From assembly GCA_964386465.1 (NCBI GenBank), contig CAYLTU010000181.1, positions 1-12,088 on the forward strand: 12,088 nucleotides of DNA, given 5' to 3'. The notes beneath the pieces are model-generated. The model was given only the letters and a program-made list of their open reading frames with translations. It ran no database searches and was not told where the DNA came from. Every line of letters starts with the position of its first letter. Positions within the stretch are counted from its first letter, which is position 1. Of the stretch, positions 6,918-12,088 are shown one piece after another. Origin of the DNA: GCA-2717185 sp964386465 (GTDB taxonomy: Bacteria; Pseudomonadota; Alphaproteobacteria; UBA8366; GCA-2717185). The position numbers were made by a program, and so were the translations under genes.

Positions 6918-8762
6918 ATGCATCTCAGAACATGGCAACAGGAAATCATCGACAGTTTTCCGTCGATCGTTGGCCAGCACCGTCGATTCATCCTGAAAGC
7001 GCCGACCGGCGCGGGCAAGACCGTGCTCGCGAGCGAGATCGTCGAGCGGTTCTACAGTGGCAAGAAGATCGTTGTCTTGTGCCACCGCCTCGTCCTGCTG
7101 GAACAGCTTGAGAAGGCGCTCGGCGAGAAACACAATGTCCGCAAACTTGCGGTTTCCGACACGGGACCCGCTTTTGCGGATTACGACATCCTGCTCTCGA
7201 CCAACATGCGGGCCAAGGAGGTGTTGCTGGACGCCATACCGAAGGCCGACCTCATCATCGTGGACGAGGCGCACCGGGTGTCGCCGAACGGGACCGGATA
7301 TAAAAGACTGATCGACGAGTTTGACGCGAACGGCAAGCCGGCTGCGCAATTCATTGGGCTGACCGCATCGCCCGAAAGACGGACCGGCGACCAGCGCGAT
7401 CAGCTCCACCTCGCCTTCGACGCCATTATCGATTGCGCGAACATCGAAAACCTTATCGAAGAAGGCGTGCTAGTTCAGCCGGTCTACCGGACGCATTTCG
7501 TCCACGATCTCGATCTGGGCGACATCGATATCAGCTCGGGCGACTTTCCGGTCGCGAAGCTGGCCTCCGCCATCATCAAATCGTCGATGATGGACTACGC
7601 GATGTGGAGCTATAAGGAGGAGCGTGAAAAACTCCCGATACCGCCGATCTCGGCCTGGTTCTGCGCCGATGTAAGCGTTGCGGAAAAGACCCTGGAACGG
7701 ATCCGGCAATCCGGGATCGAAGCGGCAATCGTCACCGCCGGCACGCCCATCGGCGAACGAATGAAGCTGCTCGCGCGTCACGAAGCCGGCGAGATCGAAG
7801 CGATGGTATCCGTCGGCGTCCTCGCGGAGGGATGGGACAATCCGCATTGCAATATCATCGTCCATCTTCGACCCACATTGTCCAAAGTATTGTGGGGACA
7901 ATCCGTCGGGCGCGGGTTGCGGACCGCGCCGGGCAAAGAGCAATGCATCGTCATCGATGTGAGCTCGAACTGGAGTACGTTCGGTCCGGTGGAAAAGCTG
8001 GAATGGAGCCTGTGGAGCCACCGCCGGTCCTATATGCGGTACCTGAACCGCTTCAACTGGATAGGCGAACAGCAAGACAGCGAAAACGGCAACGAAACCT
8101 ATCTGCTGTGCAAGAATGAACTCCCCGACAACAAACGTTGTTCGCATATCTATCGGAAAGACATCTTCCATGACGACACCTGCCCCGTGTGCGGCACCTA
8201 CGCCGCCATCGATATCTACACGGATCAGAAACTCGGCGGCACGCTGAACGAGAACGGCCTGCACCGCCTGTTCTTTGAGCGGGTGCCGAAGGTATTCGAC
8301 GATATGGACCCGTCGATCTGGAACAGCCTTGGCAGTACGGCCTGGAAAACCGCGAATGAGGCGGAACAGATATTCCTCGCCTTCTGTTTGGCGTTCCAGG
8401 AGGTATCGGGCGAACCGACACAAACCGAATCCGATTATTGGGATGCGGCGTTGGACGCGGAAGCAAAAATTCGCGGCTATCTGGCCGAACAAAAAATCCA
8501 GATCGTCGCCCGGCCCGAGTTCGATCTTTCGCTGATCGCAGACGGCATGTTCGCCGGCACCGAAATCCGGACGCTGCAGGCCCACTACGGCATTTCCCTA
8601 TGCGGTTCCGTGTTCAAAACAAATGCGCGCGAGGTGCGTGAAAGGAAATATCAGAAGGCGATTCGGATCGCCGAAAGGCTCGCCGTAATCGGCAGTTCCG
8701 CGCGCGATAACCTGCCCTACTTCAATGCCGCCGAACACCTGGCCGCTCAATCTTCAAGTTAG
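6918..8762 (+). CDS. SF2 DEAH-box helicase with zinc-ribbon-like insertion
   Basis: This 614-aa ATP-dependent superfamily 2 helicase or translocase has all main motifs: a Q-like start (LRTWQQEII), Walker A APTGAGKT (28-35), Walker B DEAH (116-119), motif III TAS (149-151), motif V VLAEGWD (about 301-307) and motif VI QSVGRGLR (328-335). After the second RecA domain come four cysteines spaced like a zinc ribbon: C398, C408, C422 and C425 (CPVC). The last 130 or so residues match nothing I recognise. The overall plan resembles phage- and island-borne DEAD/DEAH helicases rather than the housekeeping RecQ, UvrB or PriA. ATG 6918 has no Shine-Dalgarno but gives the expected short lead into the Q motif. 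The stop is 62 bp before a CHAT-domain remnant on the same strand. Nucleic-acid unwinding is well supported; a defence role is only suggested by context. Confidence 0.85.
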   Translation: MHLRTWQQEIIDSFPSIVGQHRRFILKAPTGAGKTVLASEIVERFYSGKKIVVLCHRLVLLEQLEKALGEKHNVRKLAVSDTGPAFADYDILLSTNMRAKEVLLDAIPKADLIIVDEAHRVSPNGTGYKRLIDEFDANGKPAAQFIGLTASPERRTGDQRDQLHLAFDAIIDCANIENLIEEGVLVQPVYRTHFVHDLDLGDIDISSGDFPVAKLASAIIKSSMMDYAMWSYKEEREKLPIPPISAWFCADVSVAEKTLERIRQSGIEAAIVTAGTPIGERMKLLARHEAGEIEAMVSVGVLAEGWDNPHCNIIVHLRPTLSKVLWGQSVGRGLRTAPGKEQCIVIDVSSNWSTFGPVEKLEWSLWSHRRSYMRYLNRFNWIGEQQDSENGNETYLLCKNELPDNKRCSHIYRKDIFHDDTCPVCGTYAAIDIYTDQKLGGTLNENGLHRLFFERVPKVFDDMDPSIWNSLGSTAWKTANEAEQIFLAFCLAFQEVSGEPTQTESDYWDAALDAEAKIRGYLAEQKIQIVARPEFDLSLIADGMFAGTEIRTLQAHYGISLCGSVFKTNAREVRERKYQKAIRIAERLAVIGSSARDNLPYFNAAEHLAAQSSS

Positions 8763-8824
8763 GCTCTATCGACTTCCTTGCAACGTAAAGGGATCAAAGG
8801 CGGAAGCGTGCGCGCCTGAAGCTA

Positions 8825-9550
8825 GTGGATAAGCGGACCGAGATATCCACCCGCCCACTCGGCCATCTATGCAGTGGATTTTCATGGAAGATCACGCCGC
8901 GCGGCGTAGCCGACGTGGCGTCAGTTCGCGAATTGGCGTCGTTGCCGGAAAGTTTCAGTGAGCTTCGGTCCTTGGCGAACGCCCTCGGGTCGGACGAGGA
9001 GGCGCTGCTTGTCGGCTCAGCGGCGACGGAGACGCGCGTCAAGCATGCGCCGCTCAAGGATTACAAGGTGCTGGCGTTTGCGACGCATGGACTGGTCGCG
9101 CGGGAGGCGGAAGATGTCGCCGGCCTTTCAGAGCCAGCCTTGGTGTTGACGCCGCCCGAGACAGGCAGCGAGTTGGACGACGGGCTGCTGACGGCGAGCG
9201 AGGTGGCGCAATTGAAGCTCGACGCCAACTGGGTGATTTTGTCGGCCTGCAACACGGCGGCGGCGGACGGGACACCAGGGGCGGAAGGGTTATCCGGACT
9301 GGCCAAGGCGTTCTTCTACGCCGGAACCCGGGCGTTACTGGTGTCGCACTGGCCGGTCGTATCGGACGCGGCCGTGAAGATCACGACACGGATGCTACAG
9401 GAAGTGCTCAAGCCCGGCGTCGGCCGGGCGGAAGCGCATCGCCGCGCCATGCTGGCGCTCATCGAAGACGAGGACAAACCGCATTATGCCCACCCACTGT
9501 TTTGGGCTCCGTTCGTCGTCGTTGGCGAAGGTGGATCGGCGCTACAATGA
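8825..9550 (+). pseudogene. CHAT-protease domain fragment of a TPR-CHAT protein
   Basis: The 241-aa frame carries a nearly complete CHAT (caspase-like, clan CD) protease domain. The catalytic His is H88 in FATHGL and the catalytic Cys is C142 in LSACNTA, followed by the usual GLSGLAKAFFYAGTRALLVSHWPV and the C-terminal HPLFWAPFVVVGE. In alphaproteobacteria such domains normally end proteins of 700-1000 aa that begin with TPR repeats. Here family resemblance starts only at RGVADVASVREL (about residue 26, base 8900), and the 25 residues before it look unrelated. The GTG at 8825 has no Shine-Dalgarno. The simplest reading is a 5'-deleted remnant with an intact, uninterrupted protease domain. Alternatively it is a rare free-standing CHAT protein translated with the helicase. 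It could retain activity because both catalytic residues remain. Confidence 0.7.
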
Positions 9551-9851
9551 GCGCATCGACCGCGGTCGTTGACAGGCAACGGCGAAGACCGGCAAGACAT
9601 CGAGCTGCGAGCCGTAATACACTCGGCATATGACCGCTCCGTACGAACCCACGAGCAACATCGAAGCCGTCGCCCGCGCGAATGTCGGTTGCTAAGGGAA
9701 CTGCAGAAGTCGATCTCTGCGAGCCTCACAGCCGCTTTTAGCCGCAAGCGGAAATTAGCACGTCACTCCGGCAGCACAGCTTCGCGCAGGGCAGCCTATG
9801 CAAGGCGGACGTGCCAGAATAGGGTTGGCGCTTCGCCGGAATAGGTGATTC
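9551..9851. other. 301-bp intergenic region with repeat copy 2
   Basis: No gene is visible; the frames here do not look like protein. A 5-bp hairpin CGTTG/CAACG (9567-9581) follows the CHAT stop codon without a T tract, so it is a poor terminator. The region carries the 78-bp repeat copy at 9680-9757, and a GGCG/CGCC mini-hairpin (9827-9837) just before the Shine-Dalgarno of the small gene at 9852. Confidence 0.45.
9680..9757 (+). repeat. 78-bp interspersed repeat, copy 2
   Basis: Aligned without gaps to copy 3 (10147-10224), about 46 of 78 positions agree by eye. This includes aatgtcggtt/catgtcggtt near the start, cagaagtcga at the same offset, and ttttagcc plus aagc.gaa at the end. The last third can fold: CCGCTT / AAGCGG around the loop TTAGCCGC. 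It lies in the same orientation as copies 1 and 3. Confidence 0.6.
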
Positions 9852-10115
9852 ATGAGCAAAAAGCCGAAGCCAGAATTGTTCGAGCCCTACGATTTGGGTA
9901 TGCCGTCTTGGATTGTCGACGAATCGTTAGATCGTTCGACCCCGTACACCGAGGAAGAACTCGATCTCCTCGTGGAAGGTACGTTGGAAGGTATTCGAGA
10001 CACGGCCTCGTGGAAGAACCTCGTTGACCGAGCAGGAGAAGAAGAGGCCCGCCGCATCCTGCGATCCCGAATAATCATGCGAGACGAAAACGCCAGAAAG
10101 GCCTCAAGGCACTGA
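9852..10115 (+). CDS. Small hypothetical protein, 87 aa
   Basis: I do not recognise this family. The ATG at 9852 has a good Shine-Dalgarno (TAGGTG about 5 nt upstream). The protein reads like a real soluble domain: a basic start (MSKKPKP), a LFEPYDLGMPSWIVDESLD segment, an acidic helix-forming stretch PYTEEELDLLVEGTLEGI, then a basic amphipathic end (EEEARRILRSRIIMRDENARK). There is no signal peptide, membrane helix or cysteine. The size and charge pattern would suit an antitoxin or a small regulator, but no partner gene adjoins it: the next gene starts 178 bp later and has its own signals. It lies between two same-direction copies of the 78-bp repeat, which may have moved it as a unit. Confidence 0.65.
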   Translation: MSKKPKPELFEPYDLGMPSWIVDESLDRSTPYTEEELDLLVEGTLEGIRDTASWKNLVDRAGEEEARRILRSRIIMRDENARKASRH

Positions 10116-10146
10116 GGGCGAACTCGCTAAGCCGACCTTCCCGCGT

Positions 10147-10224
10147 GCATGTCGGTTCTTGGGTGTACAACAGAAGTCGAATGCGAGCGCCGCGACTTCT
10201 CTTTTTAGCCATAAGCAGAAGTCG
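10147..10224 (+). repeat. 78-bp interspersed repeat, copy 3
   Basis: This is the copy that aligns best with both others (about 54/78 with copy 1, 46/78 with copy 2, no gaps). Its last part forms an imperfect hairpin: ACTTCT (10195-10200) pairs with AGAAGT (10217-10222) around the TTTTTAGCC core, with further partial pairing inside. It ends 69 bp before the adenylate cyclase start codon, so it lies within or next to that gene's leader. Confidence 0.6.
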
Positions 10225-10250
10225 GGCCCTATCAACAGCGCGCGTAGATT

Positions 10251-10288
10251 TCCCTCCTGATCACCGTTAAGCTTCCAGACAGGGAGGA
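10251..10288 (+). promoter_or_regulatory. RBS-sequestering inverted repeat ahead of the cyclase gene
   Basis: TCCCTCCTG (10251-10259) is the exact reverse complement of CAGGGAGGA (10280-10288), separated by 20 nt. The right arm contains the entire strong Shine-Dalgarno (AGGGAGGA), which sits 5-6 nt before ATG 10294. In the mRNA the 9-bp, mostly G-C stem would hide the ribosome-binding site. This suggests translational control of the cyclase by temperature, a ligand, a small RNA or upstream translation; which of these is unknown. Confidence 0.55.
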
Positions 10289-10293
10289 TTTCT

Positions 10294-12057
10294 ATGGAGC
10301 GTCGTCTCGCTGCCATTCTGGCCACGGATGTGGTCGGATACTCGCGCCTAATTAGGGCGGACGAGGAAGGCACGCTGGCAGCCCTCAAGACCCTGCGCGC
10401 GGACCTCATCGATCCCAAGCTTACCGAACACCATGGTCGCATCGTCAAGCTCATGGGCGACGGCATGTTGGCGGAGTTCCCCAGCGTGGTGGACGCCGTG
10501 CGCGCCGCCGTGGATACACAGATCGCGATAGCCGAGCACAATGCGGACCTTCCTGAAAACAAGCGAATCGAGTTTCGCGTCGGCATCAACTTGGGCGACG
10601 TGGTGATAGACGGAGACGACATCCAAGGCGACGGCGTGAACGTGGCCGCACGGATGGAGGGCCTCGCTCAACCGGGTGGAATTTGCATCTCAGGAAGTGT
10701 TTACGAGCAGGTGCGAGATCGACTCGACTTGCCGTTTGAAGATATGGGTGAGAAGGAAGTTAAGAACATCACTCGACCGGTGAGGGTGTGGCAATGGGTT
10801 GGGGATGTTTCGATAGCAAGTAGTTCCGCTGATTCCGGAGGAGTCGAGCCACTACCGTTGCCGGACAAACCCTCAATCGCCGTGCTGCCGTTCGACAACA
10901 TGTCAGGCGATCCGGAGCAAGAATATTTTGCCGACGGCATCGCCGAGGACGTGATTACCGCACTCTCGCGCTTTAACTCTCTGTTCGTGATCGCCCGAAA
11001 TTCGTCATTCACCTACAAGGGACAAGCTGTCGAAATTGCGAGAGTCGGGCGTGAACTCGGGGTGCAATATGTTGTCGAAGGCAGCGTTCGGAAGGCGGGT
11101 AATCGCGTGCGCATCACCGCCCAGCTGATCGACGCGACCACGGGAAACCATCTGTGGGCCGACCGCTTCGACGGGGAGCTCGACGATGTTTTCGACCTGC
11201 AGGACCAGATCACCGAACAGATCGTTGTCGCGGTAGAGCCAGAAATCAGCGCACGTGAGCGCGATCGCGTTCGGCGAAAATCGCCGGGAAGTCTCGGCGC
11301 CTGGGAACTGTTTCAGCGCGCGCAATCCCATTTCTATCGATACAACAAAGCCGATCGCACGGAGGCCATACGCCTGTTCAGAGAAGCGATCGCACTGGAC
11401 CCGGAATTCGCACTGGCGCATGCGCGACTTTCTTATACGCTCTCTTCCTCTGTGCTTTGGGGCTATGTCGAGAATAGGGCGGAGATCGTTGCACATGCGC
11501 GTGACCTGGCTGAACGAGCGGTATCTCTCGATATGAACGAACCGCTGGCGCATTTCGTGATGGGACGGGCGCATATCTTCGACGGCGAAGTCGAAATGGG
11601 GATCAGCGAAAATCAGGCTGCAGTCGCAATCAATCCCAATTTCGCGCGGGGTCATTTCGGGGTAGGTTGGGCCTATTGGTGGGGTGCCGGTCAGCCAAAG
11701 CAGGCACTCCCGCATTTCGACACCACACTCCGTCTCAGTCCGCGCGATCCGACACGTTGGGCGACGTTTAGTATGAAAGGGTCGATACTGCGCGCTCTTG
11801 GCCGTTACGACGAGGCCATCGCGAATTGTCGGCAAGCCTGCCAGTTTCCCAACGCACCGTTCGGGCCACAATTGTTTCTCGCCTCCATATTGGTGACTGC
11901 AGAGCAGCTGAGCGAGGCGCAATCGGCGTTCGGAAAAGCGATTCAACTTGAGCCGGCGCTTTCGGTCGGCTTCTTACGCGACGTTAATCCCGGCGCGCAC
12001 GAAACCTATCTAGAGAGCTTGATCGATAGCCTGACGAAAACAGGCTTGCTCGAATAG
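10294..12057 (+). CDS. Class III adenylate cyclase with TolB-like and TPR domains
   Basis: This 587-aa cytosolic signalling enzyme probably makes cAMP from ATP. The N-terminal cyclase domain (about 1-175) has the metal-binding aspartates D12 (ATDVVGYSRL) and D56 (GDG), the adenine-selecting pair K52 (VKLMGD) and D109 (DIQGD), and the transition-state residues N116 and R120 (VNVAARME). All expected catalytic positions are filled. A Ser/Pro linker leads to a TolB/FlgO-like α/β domain (about 193-335, starting SIAVLPFDNMSGD and containing VQYVVEGSVRKAG). TPR-type helical repeats follow (about 345-570) with FREAIALDPEFALAHARLSY-like units, presumably for partner binding. No membrane segment is seen. 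ATG 10294 is fixed by GGGAGG 6 nt upstream. This architecture is common and multi-copy in alphaproteobacteria. Translation may be limited by the leader hairpin. Confidence 0.92.
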   Translation: MERRLAAILATDVVGYSRLIRADEEGTLAALKTLRADLIDPKLTEHHGRIVKLMGDGMLAEFPSVVDAVRAAVDTQIAIAEHNADLPENKRIEFRVGINLGDVVIDGDDIQGDGVNVAARMEGLAQPGGICISGSVYEQVRDRLDLPFEDMGEKEVKNITRPVRVWQWVGDVSIASSSADSGGVEPLPLPDKPSIAVLPFDNMSGDPEQEYFADGIAEDVITALSRFNSLFVIARNSSFTYKGQAVEIARVGRELGVQYVVEGSVRKAGNRVRITAQLIDATTGNHLWADRFDGELDDVFDLQDQITEQIVVAVEPEISARERDRVRRKSPGSLGAWELFQRAQSHFYRYNKADRTEAIRLFREAIALDPEFALAHARLSYTLSSSVLWGYVENRAEIVAHARDLAERAVSLDMNEPLAHFVMGRAHIFDGEVEMGISENQAAVAINPNFARGHFGVGWAYWWGAGQPKQALPHFDTTLRLSPRDPTRWATFSMKGSILRALGRYDEAIANCRQACQFPNAPFGPQLFLASILVTAEQLSEAQSAFGKAIQLEPALSVGFLRDVNPGAHETYLESLIDSLTKTGLLE

Positions 12058-12068
12058 GCTCGGCATGC

Positions 12069-12088
12069 CGTGACTTCCGGGTTGGGTC
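12069..12088 (+). repeat. 20-bp motif after the cyclase gene, cut by the window edge
   Basis: The motif cgtgacttccgggttgggtc begins 11 bp after the cyclase stop codon and matches 35-54 at 16 of 20 positions in the same orientation. The element probably continues beyond the window. It is likely a partial view of the same interspersed repeat family as the 78-bp copies. Confidence 0.5.

Noticed and set aside
9758..9814. 7-bp inverted repeat GCACGTC / GACGTGC with a 43-nt spacer upstream of the small gene
   Set aside because: A match this short over such a distance is expected by chance in GC-rich DNA and has no T tract or adjacent signal.

Overview
The window looks like accessory DNA from a high-GC alphaproteobacterium, probably uncultured and Rhodospirillales- or Rhizobiales-like. 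This is inferred from three things: the class III adenylate cyclase–TolB-like–TPR protein, the CHAT-protease remnant, and a diverged interspersed repeat, all of which I associate with that group. A run of exactly 100 Ns (5240-5339) marks a scaffold join, so the sequence is a draft or metagenome assembly and gene order across the join is not proven.

Left part (1-5239): a repeat-bearing, gene-poor stretch; a FAD-dependent oxidoreductase (458-1741, +); a 449-bp intergenic region with a good intrinsic terminator that follows no visible gene; a flavin-containing monooxygenase with an N-terminal NTF2/SnoaL-like domain (2191-3975, +); and, convergent with it, a luciferase-like F420/FMN-dependent oxidoreductase (4173-5171, -). 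After the gap come the 3' end of a MaoC-like hot-dog hydratase (5340-5615, +) and a convergent dihydrodipicolinate synthase-family aldolase/lyase (5702-6580, -). These are catabolic or oxidative enzymes on alternating strands, so they form a loose metabolic cluster rather than one operon. No substrate can be named from sequence.

Right part (6918-12088): an SF2 DEAH-box helicase with a zinc-ribbon-like cysteine cluster (6918-8762); 62 bp later a CHAT protease domain without its usual TPR half (8825-9550, a probable remnant); an 87-aa unrecognised protein (9852-10115) bracketed by two diverged copies of a 78-bp repeat; and a 587-aa adenylate cyclase–TolB-like–TPR protein (10294-12057) with all expected catalytic residues. 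All are on the + strand and resemble genomic-island or defence/signalling cargo.

The most notable unexplained signals are: (i) a perfect 9-bp inverted repeat that would bury the whole Shine-Dalgarno sequence of the cyclase gene; (ii) a gap-free 78-bp repeat family present three times (142-219, 9680-9757, 10147-10224), with a related 20-bp motif at both window ends; (iii) the small-gene cassette between two repeat copies; and (iv) the helicase/CHAT-remnant pair. No tRNA, rRNA, CRISPR array or intact insertion sequence was found.
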